From assembly GCA_003427395.1 (NCBI GenBank), contig BFEA01000094.1, positions 3,394,951 to 3,422,336 of the forward strand: a stretch of 27,386 nt of DNA, read 5' to 3'. The notes under the pieces were generated by a model. That model worked only from the letters and a program-made list of their open reading frames with translations. It was not told where the DNA came from and searched no databases. This document shows positions 10,357-18,918 of this stretch, piece after piece (position 1 is the first letter of the stretch; each line of letters starts with the position of its first letter). This DNA comes from Chara braunii. Lineage: Eukaryota; Streptophyta; Charophyceae; Charales; Characeae. A program made the position numbers and the translations under genes.

Positions 10357-11338
10357 CAGCAGCAGCAGGACCCTGGTCCTGCTGCTGCTGTTGTGCTTGT
10401 TGAAGCAGCTGTTGAACTGTGCTCAGGAGATCCTGCTGTTGTGATTGTGCGATTAGAAGTTGTTGCTGCTCTATTCCCTGAGCTTGCTGCATGCTTCCTG
10501 TTCTCGACTGCTGAAACAGCACCACCTCCTTCCTCAAACTTTCGTTATTTTGAAGATTAAGATCCACTGATAGATCTACCTCTTTTGGATCATCTTCCCC
10601 CAATGACACCACTTCCTTTCCTAACTGTGTGGGGGTAAGGTCAATGATATCCTCCTGGTCATTTGAACTGTCCGCTTCTTCCTCCACCAATACCACTGCC
10701 TTCTCTTTAGTATTAGTGGGTAAAACTGCGGAACTACTCTCTTCTTGTTGTCCCATGCCTGACACTTGGGAACCCCTTGAGCCACCAGCTGTCACCACAC
10801 ATTGGTCTGATTGTGCCTCTTCTAGCAACGGGGGGGGGGGAAACATAGTAATTACTGTCTGCAACATCCTTTGGCTAACCACTGGCCAAAGGGCTCCTGA
10901 CGGTAATCCCTGTTCCAAAGCCAATTTCAGACTTGGACTGTTACTTAGAATCACGTATAATTGTTCATAAGATTTTGTCCAAAAATCGTCAGACGCTGTT
11001 TCAAAATTATTTTTTAGCTGTCGGAGCAGCCAATCAGTGAGCTGGGAAATCTTGTCAGACACAGGAATCTGTGATTGGTCAGTCCCCTTGGTCTGTTCCA
11101 TAACATCCACCATTGGAGTATTCTCTGGTACGTGATGATCCACCTCCATTGGGGCTGGACCAAACACTTCCTTGAAGGGGCCTGAAGAATCTGCTGCATC
11201 TATTTCCTCTGTCGTGATTAATGGGACTGTATCCTGGGATTCCTTTGATTTGTGTAATCCCTGTTCTTCTACACCTCCCTTTATTTCAGCCCATTTTAAC
11301 GGTGATCCCCGGTGTCTCACCGAAACGCCCTTACTCAC
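10268..11338 (-). pseudogene. LINE-1 ORF1-like frame, acidic and Gln-rich middle
   Basis: A 356-codon minus frame with no ATG at the upstream end; it can be read back to a TAA next to the stop of the preceding frame. The first half is acidic and serine-rich (DTVPLITTEEIDAADSSG). The middle has a hydrophobic segment (KISQLTDWLLRQLKNNFETASDDFWTKSYEQL). The end is a run of Gln blocks (QQLLQQAQQQQQDQGP, HQAQQQQQ). A G11 homopolymer near 10830-10840 encodes a Pro run. I recognise no family; low-complexity Gln and acidic tracts would suit a nucleic-acid-binding ORF1 protein, which is inference. The C-terminal sequence is distorted by the perfect palindrome at 10343-10404. A near-identical copy of the upstream part appears at 22354-22927. 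Confidence 0.5.
10343..10404. repeat. 62-bp perfect palindrome (30-bp arms, 2-bp spacer)
   Basis: Arms 10343-10372 and 10375-10404 are exact reverse complements around a CT centre. A further direct copy of the right-arm core (GCTGCTGCTGTTGTGCTTG) sits at 10279-10297. On the minus strand one arm encodes Gln repeats (QQAQQQQQ) and its inverse encodes PAAAVVLVE, so the palindrome inserted an antisense copy of the Gln block into the frame. Confidence 0.97.
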
Positions 11339-11383
11339 TATGAGTTTTTTTATTTTTATTTTGTGTCCTCCTCTTCCTTCTTA

Positions 11384-12085
11384 CTAAGGTTTGTTCCTGT
11401 TCCATCTCCTGGTCCGATTCCACATTTTTTTCCTGTACCTGTGGAATACCTTGCACATTACCTTCTCAGGAATAACAACAACCTCAACTTTCTCCCCTAC
11501 CTTGGGTGAGAGAGAAGCAACAACAACCTCAACCTCCCCCCCTTCATTGGGTGGGAGAGATTGCATGTAGTTCCTGGGATCTGGGCCAAGCGAACCAGTG
11601 GTGGAAATAGCCCCTGATTTTTCCACTGCTTTTGAAGTACCCGATATAATGGGCGAATTCTCCTGCACCTCCTGATGAGAATCAGGGACCGAAACCAGTC
11701 CCCCTTCTTTTGGTGGACCATTTGCGGCCTGTTCCCCCTGAGGACGTGAATGCAGTGGAAGTGGTTGCGAGGATGCTGGAGGAGACCAGCCCTTTGGGGG
11801 TCTGGAATCCCAATTTGGTTCTCCTTGGCGCTCCCATGTCCATCCTGTGGGCCATCGTCCCCTGCCCGACCCTTCTACATACACCCACCCCTCATGCCCC
11901 GGGTCCACCGTTCGCCATAGATTTGCTTTGAACGGGTCCCTGATCAGTCTACCTGTCGTTTTCTGTTTGCGAGAGGGGTTGTGTGCGTAGGAAGGATCCA
12001 GAAACAAAGGTCCGTATGCTTTACATCGAAAACACCAGGGGCGCAGTTTGTGTGAAGTGTGAATGTGATATTCCCTCACGGTCAT
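11384..12085 (-). pseudogene. LINE-1 ORF1-like frame, N-terminal part
   Basis: A 233-codon minus frame starting MTVREYHIHTSHKLRPWCFRCKAYGP and ending RRWNRNKP. The CFRCK pair plus nearby His recalls half of a zinc knuckle, but the full C-x2-C-x4-H-x4-C pattern is absent. A Trp/Gly-rich stretch (DPGHEGWVYVEGSGRGRWPTGWTWERQGEPNW) and a Pro-rich middle follow, with a Val-rich repeat (EVEVVVASLSPKVGEKVEVVV) near the end. The stop TAG is followed at once by a TAA in the next frame. Function unknown; position upstream of an endonuclease/RT suggests LINE ORF1. An identical frame occurs at 22973-23674 in the chimeric copy. Confidence 0.5.
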
Positions 12086-12318
12086 TATAGTTGTGTATAG
12101 ACTGAAAGATGCCCTAAATACGGCTATAATGACCCTGCATTATATTCAGCGGAGGAAGGTAATGTGTTCGGCATGTCTCTAGAAAGGTGATGATGAAAAT
12201 CTCTGGATATGTGATTGGGCAAAAGTTAAGAATGGCCCCCACAGGTTTGCGAATGCAAAAAAACGGCGCCTAGCAGGAATGAACGTGGATGTGTTTGTGT
12301 CCTTTCGGGGATAGAGCG

Positions 12319-12334
12319 CCTCGCTCCACTACAC
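12319..12334. repeat. Terminal piece of the 144-bp MITE family at a gap edge
   Basis: CCTCGCTCCACTACAC matches exactly the inner part of the right-hand terminal inverted repeat of the MITE at 18772-18915 (18897-18912, reverse complement). The contig stops here, as does its copy at 23923, consistent with assembly breaking in a high-copy repeat. Confidence 0.75.
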
Positions 12335-12522
12335 NNNNNNNNNNNNNNNNNNNNNNNNNNNNNNNNNNNNNNNNNNNNNNNNNNNNNNNNNNNNNNNNNN
12401 NNNNNNNNNNNNNNNNNNNNNNNNNNNNNNNNNNNNNNNNNNNNNNNNNNNNNNNNNNNNNNNNNNNNNNNNNNNNNNNNNNNNNNNNNNNNNNNNNNNN
12501 NNNNNNNNNNNNNNNNNNNNNN
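12335..12522. other. Assembly gap (188 N)
   Basis: Unknown bases. Frames drawn through this stretch are not real. It hides the boundary between LINE-1 and the repeat block to its right. Confidence 1.
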
Positions 12523-13110
12523 CACCTGGGGAGAGGCTCCATCTATTGCTGGGGAGCATCACCTGCTGGAAAGCGGGTCCAACGTCCCTTATACAAACTG
12601 AAATTGGAGTACAGCAGAAAACGATTGTGGGGTGTTCCTGCCAGCATTGATTACCCTGGGGTCCAGGGGACTGACTGGGCAGGCCATTAGAAGGAAGGGT
12701 GAACCTCTTCAGCCTAAACCCGGCGCCAGATATACTGCTACACCCTAGTTCCTCCCTCCCCCATTCCCACATTCCCACAGCATGCCAATTTGTTGTCCCT
12801 TATGAGGATGTACTGAGAAAATGCCTGTCAGATTACTGTTCTCTTGTTTTGTCTTTTCTTGGGGAGCAGCACTTGCTAGAAAACGGGTCCAGCGCCCCTT
12901 GTACAGAACGAAGTTGGAGGGAATCAGGAAACGCCTGACAGCATTGAATGCTCTGAAGTCGTGAGGATTGACCAAGCAGGGGAGTGAGCCTCTTCGCCCT
13001 GTTATGGGCGTCAAATGTCAACTTTTACACCCTAGATCCTCCCTCCCCCAGCTAACTTTGCCCCCAGTCGTATGATACCCAAACTTCATCCTTTGTTGCA
13101 GTTCCCCCCT
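12523..13110. repeat. Two diverged ~315-bp direct repeats
   Basis: 12540-12755 and 12858-13050 line up: TGGGGAGCATCACCTGCTGGAAA vs TGGGGAGCAGCACTTGCTAGAAA, then CGGGTCC, CAGCATTGA, a GACTGGGCAGG-like block, and ACACCCTAG..TCCTCCCTCCCCCA. Related pieces occur at 2245-2340 and about 24500-24670, the latter next to the LINE-2 3' end. As this block lies just 3' of the LINE-3 coding end on the minus strand, it is plausibly a tandemly repeated LINE 3' UTR. No protein is encoded. Confidence 0.65.
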
Positions 13111-13144
13111 CCTCCCTACCTCCCTATTAGGCTTGTGATCCAGG

Positions 13145-14735
13145 TCAATCAGCTACGTACCATTTCATGTCCACCACTGCTAGTTGGTGAGGCGGGAAGG
13201 GGTCGGAAAAATCCTTGGCTGGTCTCAGCGGGATCTCTTGGCTTACTGTAGTCCAGTCCTTGAAGCCCATATGGTAGTCTCTTCTGAATTCCTCCTGGTT
13301 TCCCTCTTGGGCGGGCCTGCCGTCCCATCTGACCAAGGCGATCTAGCCACTATTCTCATTTCCCAACCAGTCCCTGGAGAATTGATGTATTGCTTGTGTT
13401 ATATCATTTGCAGAGTGAAATAACTCAAGTTGATTTTTAACTTTTTGCCACTATAGCATAAGTTCTTGCTGAATATGTTATCTTATCATATCTGTTACCT
13501 CCTCCGCCGCTATGCGGACATCCTCAACAGCATGTATACAGCGTTTTCTCCAGAGGGACCCCATGACTGCTCTCCTCCCTAACTTAATCATATTGTTTTC
13601 GAGGGTACTGTCAGTGGGGGAAGTCCATGTTTCGTATAGCACAGCCCTCCATTCCCATGGCCTGTTGGACCCGGTGTCCAACCGTGTCCAGATTCTATCC
13701 CACCAACGCCATGTTAGAACTGCCCTCGGACACTGCATGAATATGTGCTCTATGGTTTCCGGGATTTTACGGGAGGGGAAGACCGTGTGGCATGATTTGC
13801 ACCACCGTTGCGCCAGTCCCTGCTGCTCTAGATATGTACGGTCTATCAACAGTCGTTGGTGGGGAGGCAACGATGCTCAATCTGCCATTGCAACGAGGCC
13901 ATCTTTGCTGGCCTAGACCTCGTGGTGGCAAACCATCGGATAGACCGGACAATATCTGTTCCGACATTCAAATGCGACAGCCATCGAGCCTTCACCATTT
14001 CCTTTATGTTCATCTTTGGTCGCAGTAGACCGTATGCATCCTTCACCGTTAAGTTATACAGCTTCACGTTTTCCTTCGACCTGATTTTTTGTTTCGGAGC
14101 CCACTGCCATTCCTCTAGGTTGAGGGGAAGCTCTGCTACGGGTTTTTTTTGCTGATATGCAACACGTGCGTCCTTATCCTGTAGCACCCAGACCCTGCAC
14201 AAGTCCTTATTTTTCCACCATCTCGTCACGTCTGGGTTATATCGGCTGAGGACATTTTCCGTGCCTATGTGGAAGAGGTTAACTAGTGTTTCGTCTGCTC
14301 GTACTTCCACCACGTCGCCTATGCTTTCCGGTTCCTCTGTTGCAGCGGGAAGGCCGACGCTATTCTTCCATTGATTTGGACACATGTAGTGGCGTTGTGA
14401 TGTAGTATCGCTGTCCAACGCCGGAATATTAGCCCGATGTTCATTTTTTCTATACATTTATCTAGGAAGAGTCAGTCCACGTGGTCATATGCTTTTCAAA
14501 GTCAATGAAAACCACGACCGCATTCCACTTGTCTTGTCTTGTGAGTTTAAGAAGTTCATTGACTAATAGAATATTATCCTGGATTCTGCGTCCTTTGACA
14601 AACCCGGTCTGTGTCAGGTGAATAATGTTATATAAGACCGAGATTAATCGGTTTGCAAGGGCTTTCACAAGTATTTTATAAACTATTGTAAGCAAGGTCA
14701 TCACCTTCGCGCTAACAAAGACCTGAGGAATTTGC
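13145..14735 (-). pseudogene. LINE-3b: ORF2 remnant with internal deletion
   Basis: On the minus strand it begins in the RT fingers (LLTIVYKILVKALANRLISVL, QTGFVKGRRIQDNILLVNELLKL, VVVFIDFEK), continues in a shifted frame through LDKCIEKMNIGLIFRRW and HHNATTCVQINGR, and then near 14350 jumps to sequence far downstream in the protein (PESIGDVVEVRADETL). The missing part, RT motif C through the connection region, matches what the neighbouring plus-strand piece contains. The C-terminal part is well preserved: LEEWQWAPKQKIRSKENVKLYNL, LQWQIEHRCLPTND, the zf-RVT residues CKSC and ETIEHIFMQCP, WRWWDRIW, and an end FRRDYHMGFKDW...LRPAKDFSDPFPPH. Frameshifts near 14460 and 13870 and stops make it non-functional. 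Same family as LINE-1. Confidence 0.85.
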
Positions 14736-15845
14736 AAATCTCGGCCATTCCCGAGGATGCGATCCCTATCTGTTCGATGTTTGCTGACGATTTGACACTC
14801 ATGGTTGATGCCACCAATCTCGAACATTACCAAGGATGGAATCCCTATCTGTTCGATGTTTGCGGATGATTTGACACTCATGGTTGACGCCACCACAACA
14901 AATATGGAAGAGATCAGACGACTTTTTCACCGCTTCACAACAGTCTCAAACATGACTGTCAATTGCGGAAACAAGACCTTGGGGTGGTGGGTCCCCCATC
15001 GAGGGGTGCGTCCCCCTGATCTACCATGTATTAAGTGGCTTCCGGAAAAGGCCCCCGTAAGAGTGCTGGGAATCAAGTTGACGACACTAGGTAAGCCCGC
15101 TTCGAAAGATGACTAGATCATTCAACCCGCCCTAGAAAAACTGGCTCACTGGAAAGACCAACATACCTCTCTCATTGGTAGGGCACTCGCAATCAACAGT
15201 GTAGTGTTAGCGGCTCTGTGGTATAAATCCGCAATTTGGACTCTCAGTAAAGAAGCGGCCCGATTGCTGAAGTGACAACTAACGGCTCTCCTTTGGAGAG
15301 GCAATGGTGAATTCCCGAATATGATCATTATGGTGGCCTGGTCCTTTGTGATCCAATCCAAGGATAAAGGGGGCCTGGGGATCCTAGGCCCGGATACCCA
15401 GATCACAACACTAGCAGTTCAATGGATTAGGAGACTTCTCTTCACTCAGCATCTCCCATGGTCTATCCTTGCCCTGGAACAGATAGCTAGACTAGCCCCA
15501 CAGACACCGCAAGGAGTAAACTCATTGACATGGCTGGAAGACCGTTTCTGGACTGTGCCATGCAGGCCGCGAACTGATCGTGATACACACCGAGACGCAA
15601 CCCTGGACTTGGCAAAGGACAATTTTGGGCCCGAGTCCTGAACGCCTGGCGACAACTTCCGCTACCTGACAAACCTGCACCGTCTAGATGAGAAGAGGTG
15701 ATGCATCAGCCCCTGTTTGGGAACAGGTGGATTACAGACCGACATAGTAGGGTGTATTACAGCTCGGCCAACCCGTGGTGCAATTGGGTCAAAAAGGGTG
15801 TAACCAGAATAAAAAATACAAAGGTTTCAGGACTCGGGCCCAAAA
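14715..15845 (+). pseudogene. LINE-3c: inverted middle of ORF2 (RT motif C to connection)
   Basis: A plus-strand segment reading NKDLRNLQISAIPEDAIPICSMFADD (RT motif C), then LGWWVPHRGVRPPDLPCIKWLP, RVLGIKLTTLGKP, IGRALAINSVVLAALWYKSAIW, LLWRGN, DKGGLGILGPDTQ, LAVQWIRRLLF, WLEDRFWTVP, LPDKPAPSR, HQPLFGNRWITDR and KKGVTRIKN. Its order matches LINE-1 residue for residue, but its strand is opposite to the flanking LINE-3 pieces, and it covers just the part missing from LINE-3b. Stops near 15113, 15274 and 15640 and a duplicated catalytic box make it dead. Best read as an inverted internal segment of one LINE or a second copy nested in it. Confidence 0.85.
14762..14895 (+). repeat. 79-bp period duplication of the RT FADD box
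   Basis: 14762-14816 and 14841-14895 are near-identical (ATCCCTATCTGTTCGATGTT ... CTCATGGTTGA). Each encodes PICSMFADDLTLMVDAT, so the catalytic box is present twice. The 79-bp period is not a multiple of three, so the copies are out of frame with each other. Confidence 0.95.
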
Positions 15846-15855
15846 ATTGTCATGT
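15615..15855. repeat. Inverted repeat at the edge of the LINE-3 inversion
   Basis: GACAATTTTGGGCCCGAGTCC at about 15618-15638 returns inverted as TTCAGGACTCGGGCCC plus AAAAATTGTC at 15828-15852, with one extra A. The second copy lies exactly between the end of plus-strand LINE homology and the start of the minus-strand RT piece at 15856, so it marks the inversion breakpoint. Confidence 0.85.
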
Positions 15856-16190
15856 GGTCATATGCTTTTTCAAAGTCGATGAAGACCACGGCCGCATTCC
15901 GCTTGTCTTCTCTTGTGAGTTTGAGAACTTCATTGACTAATAGAATATTATTCTGGATCATGCGCCCTTTGACAAACCCGATCTGTGTCGGGTGAATAAT
16001 GTCATCTAAGACCGGGATTAATCGGTTTGCGAAGGCTTTAGCAAATTTTATAAACTATTGTAAACAAGGTTATCGGCCGGTAGTTTCTGATATCCATCTC
16101 GTCTCCTTTTTTGTGTAACAAGGTGAGGATACCCTGCCCCATCAACTCCCCCATCTCCCCTGTTGCCCACACCTGGTCAAGCACCTCACC
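15856..16190 (-). pseudogene. LINE-3a: RT fingers fragment
   Basis: On the minus strand: EVLDQVWATGEMGELMGQGILTLLHKKGDEMDIRNYRPITLFTIVYKI, then after frameshifts the QTGF / GRRIQDN region and a VFIDFEKAYDHM motif A ending at 15856. It is a direct repeat of 14462-14705 (same strand, roughly 85-90% identical by eye). The piece breaks off right after motif A, where the fold-back repeat begins. No catalytic FADD is present in this piece. Confidence 0.8.
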
Positions 16191-16445
16191 CCTATTCACC
16201 CTAAAACAAAGATGACATTGTAAAGACCAGATCTCAAAATGAGAAAATAAGACCCTTGCGGTGGGTGACAAACGGCAACACACAAAGAAAGCAGTTCCCT
16301 TTTTTTTTTTTTTTTTTTTTTTTTTCCTTCCCTTTCCAGAGTCCTCACGCACGTAGTTTGCAATATTGAATTCTACACCGCAAATTTTTGTTTTTGTTTC
16401 TAAAAACCTGTTGAACTCCCCATTCACTCTACAGGAACTGCACAT
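16191..16445. other. Spacer with 26-bp poly(T); no clear gene
   Basis: A T run at 16300-16325 (poly(A) on the minus strand) sits in sequence I cannot assign. A minus frame through it has a Lys run encoded by the homopolymer and is not credible. It may be the A tail of a short minus-strand insertion occupying about 16326-16440. Confidence 0.45.
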
Positions 16446-17307
16446 AGCGACTAAGCAAATGACAAAGGGGAAATGTTCGGGGTTGGATGGACTGTGGAGC
16501 TCTTTTTGAGCACTTGCGAAGCCTTTGGCCCATTCTTATGCCAAGTATTCAATAACGGTCTGGCGACATGTCAACTGCCCAAGTGTTGGCTTACGGGAGC
16601 GATCCCCCTCCTCTATAAAAAAAGAGGATAAGAGGGAGGTTAGAAACTACAGGCTGATCTCGGTCTTGAATGTGGTCTACAAAATACTGGCCAAGGTGCT
16701 AGCGATCCGTTTAGCCGACTATCTCCCTAACTTGGTGGGGAAGGAACAGGGGGCCTTTGTACAGGGGAGATCCATATTTGATAATATTATGCCTACGATG
16801 CAGACCCTAGAAGTGATCGGTGGGGAACATAAGGATGTGATAGTATCATTACTAGATATGGAAAAAAAAAGCCTATGATAAGGTCGCGTGGGCTTTTGTG
16901 TTCACATCATTAAGAAAAATGGGTTTTGGAGAGGGCTTCAACAAATGGGTTAAGGCAATGTATACAGATGTGTCCTCTGTAGTTGTGGTGAATGGACAAT
17001 TATCATCGGAATTCCAGCTGTCTAGGTCACTTAGGCAAGGTTGTCCGTTAACACCGTTATTGTTTGTCACACAGAAGTACTTATGCTCAATACTAGGAGC
17101 AATCCTCGTATTGTAGGCTTACACATTCCCCCAACAATTAACTGGAAGGGTGGGGCAATAGCCGACGACTTAACTGTTGCATGTGTAAACAAGACTGAAG
17201 CCTTGGAGGTGTTAAAGAAGATTTTGGATCAATATTGGGAACTCTCTGAGGCCTCCATTAACTGGGACGAATCGGTTTATTTTTTGCTCCAGCCGTTCAC
17301 CTTGTAG
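16446..17307 (+). pseudogene. LINE-4 reverse transcriptase domain
   Basis: RT motifs seen: SGLDGL (fingers), RNYRLISVLNVVYKILAKVLA, GAFVQGRSIFDNI, VIVSLLDMEK (motif A, catalytic Asp), then KVAWAFVFTSLRKMGFGEGFNKWVKAMYTDVSSVVVVNGQLSSEF, LSRSLRQGCPLTPLLF (motif B) and AIADDLTVACV (motif C, both Asp kept). Motif A is cut by a run of nine A at 16862-16870 where five would keep DMEKAYDKV in frame, giving DMEKKSL and a stop. Another shift lies between motifs B and C (near 17070). The A9 indel could be a true mutation or a base-calling slip. Confidence 0.9.
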
Positions 17308-17399
17308 GTAGACTGGGGTCTCCGCCGAATCCCTGCAAACACATCAGACCAGTTTTTAGGGGTACAAGTGTCCCTCATGGGCTGCTCCCTTAGGCTACC

Positions 17400-17937
17400 C
17401 AGGATGGTATATTGGTAGAGAAGTTAGTGTCAAGGGTCAATGGATGGGTGAGGAACCATCAACTTACTTTGTTTGGTAGGGCCCTGGTCCTTAGTTCACC
17501 GGCCTTCTATTCTCTAGTTCCCCTTGTCTGTACATTTGCTCGGGAAAGAAGCATACAAGGCAATCAGGCGGGCGCCAGTGAGGTACGTATGGACGCCATT
17601 GGCAACAAAACATCAAGGCTTCGTAATCAAGGCCGCCTGGGAGTTGATTTGCTGTGCAAGGGATAAAGGGGGGCTTGGGATCTTAGATCCTATACAACAA
17701 AATATAGCTTTGGTGGCCAAATGGCCAGTGGCTGCAATGTTTAGTGAGGAAGAGAAGGGCTGGCTGCGATTGGCGGAGCACATTATGATGGAGGAGTGGT
17801 CCCCACAACAAGGAGGCAGCAGACTGGCTCCCATTGAACAGGGTACAAAGGAAGCTTGTTGGACTCAGACAAGTCGAACGGAACTATATCGAAGTAAAAC
17901 AAGCTATCCCCTGCCGCTGGGTTTGTGCCCTGCATAA
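17400..17937 (+). pseudogene. LINE-4 ORF2 thumb/connection region
   Basis: Follows the RT after a stop at 17305. It reads LVSRVNGWVRNHQLTLFGRALVLSSPAFYSLVP in one frame, then AYKAIRRAPVRYVWTPLATKHQGFVIKAAWELICCARDKGGLGILDPIQQNIALVAKW in the next. The blocks LFGRALVL and KGGLGILDP match the equivalents in LINE-1 (IFGRALII, RGGLRILDP), fixing its place in ORF2. The remainder to 17937 (LRLAEHIMMEEW) is less conserved. Frameshift near 17540. Confidence 0.8.
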
Positions 17938-18088
17938 AGAGAGGGAACTAATAAGGTCTGGAAAATTATGGGTCCAGATCTGAGGTCCGGTATTAAAATC
18001 CAAAAATGGAGGAGGCCTGGGAGAGCTAACCAAAACTTATCTGGGAAGAGGAAGGCACGGTGGCTTCCACTCTATAGGTCTGGAAGAG

Positions 18089-18640
18089 GTGACGAGTGTA
18101 CGAACAGTTTTTACACAGAAAGGAACAGTTTGCCAATTGATAATGTCTCCACAAGATAAGATAGTAGTTGAGCCGGTGCTTTTTGGTCGGAAATCAGGTT
18201 CTTACACAAGAAGAAGTCTTCCCTCATGCCAGTACAAAACGAGAATCAGAGTCCTACCTACAACAGCAGGAGAACAAAAGGCCAAGAAAAGACCAGTTTT
18301 AACAGCCAAGAACAGATTAACAGAGGTCCAAGTTTCCTCAGTGGAGGACGTCGACCTGGTAGAACTCTCGAAAGGTTTGAAAACCATGCCCTCCCAGAGA
18401 CAGGCTGCATTACAATGGTTGCAGTCCCTACAAATCACCCCTACAGCAAAATGGTTGACGACAAAGGGTATGGATCTCCCATCTATATGTGCATGTGCAC
18501 TCTGTAACTGGGGCTGGGAAACGGTTGTCCACCTAGTTATGGCTATTATGCCCTTTGTCTGACACACGGTGGAAAGAGTGGCGGAAAGAGTTTTGGAAAC
18601 ACACGGCCGTGGATTTTCATTGGCAGGATGATTTTATTAT
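18089..18640 (+). pseudogene. LINE-4 ORF2 zf-RVT region
   Basis: The plus frame carries SQRQAALQWLQSLQITPTAKWLTTKGMDLPSICACALCNWGWETVVHLV. This is the LQW...W..zf-RVT plan seen in the other LINEs here, with CALC as the Cys pair and VVHL as the His. A one-base frameshift near 18535 moves the final Cys to the next frame, which continues LCPLSDTRWKEWRKEFWKHTAVDFHWQDDFIMYGKLSS and then runs into the 34-bp tandem repeats. Upstream of 18300 the frame is Lys/Arg-rich and without clear homology to the other copies. Confidence 0.8.
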
Positions 18641-18771
18641 GTACGGTAAGCTCAGCTCAGGAGAATTTTATTTTGTATGGTAAGCTCAGCTCAGGATGAT
18701 TTTATTTTGTACGGTAAGCTCAGCTCAAGATGATTTTATTTTGTACGGTAAGCTCAGCTGAGGATGATTTT
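18627..18771 (+). repeat. 34-bp minisatellite, 4.3 copies, born in LINE-4 coding sequence
   Basis: Units start at 18627, 18661, 18695 and 18729, plus a partial GATGATTTT at 18763-18771. The consensus is GATGATTTTATTTTGTACGG followed by TAAGCTCAGCTCAG, with few differences. The first unit is in frame with LINE-4 (DDFIMYGKLSS). The coding sequence resumes at 18919 with ATTTTGTACGGTAAGCTCTC (ILYGKLS), so the LINE once had one unit. As 34 is not a multiple of three, expansion breaks the frame. Confidence 0.95.
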
Positions 18772-18915
18772 GGGGCTCACTCCACAACACAACACTGTAC
18801 GTGCATTTGAACTCTTTCTTGACCGGATACATTCACAACATAGGAATTGTCCGAATGCACCTGGTCCCTAAAGCGTCCGAATGCATGTACAGTGTTGTGT
18901 AGTGGAGCGAGGCCC
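18772..18915. mobile_element. 144-bp MITE with ~36-bp terminal inverted repeats, TTT duplication
   Basis: The left end GGGGCTCACTCCACAACACA and the right end, read inverted, GGGCCTCGCTCCACTACACA agree over about 36 bases with four mismatches and continue through ACACTGTAC(G/A)TGCAT. It is flanked by TTT at 18769-18771 and 18916-18918. The flanks join to restore a 34-bp minisatellite unit, so both ends are well fixed. It has no coding capacity. A 3-bp duplication fits PIF/Harbinger-like or CACTA-like transposition; the superfamily is inference. A terminal piece also occurs at 12319 and 23908. Confidence 0.9.
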
Positions 18916-18918
18916 TTT

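Larger units (their letters stand above)
4722..12085 (-). mobile_element. LINE-1: long decayed non-LTR retrotransposon
   Basis: Read on the minus strand the order is: ORF1-like frames (12085-9757), APE endonuclease (9487-8291), reverse transcriptase (8245-6759), connection region and zf-RVT (6728 to about 5003), 3' untranslated region, and a 37-base poly(A) tail (4758-4722). This is the standard plan of an L1-like plant LINE, which moves by target-primed reverse transcription. The body is dead: I count nonsense codons at 9215, about 9026, 8291 and 6759 and frameshifts near 7780 and 5770. The 5' end cannot be fixed, because the gap at 12335 lies just upstream and the repeat end at 12319 suggests other sequence begins there. 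Whether the ORF1-like frames belong to the same element rests on position and strand only. Confidence 0.85.

Noticed and set aside
12226-12778. Frames running through the N gap
   Set aside because: Most of their length is unknown bases, so there is no evidence they are coding.
18627-18771. Regularly spaced repeats as a CRISPR or binding-site array
   Set aside because: Units abut without unique spacers and the first unit is LINE coding sequence.
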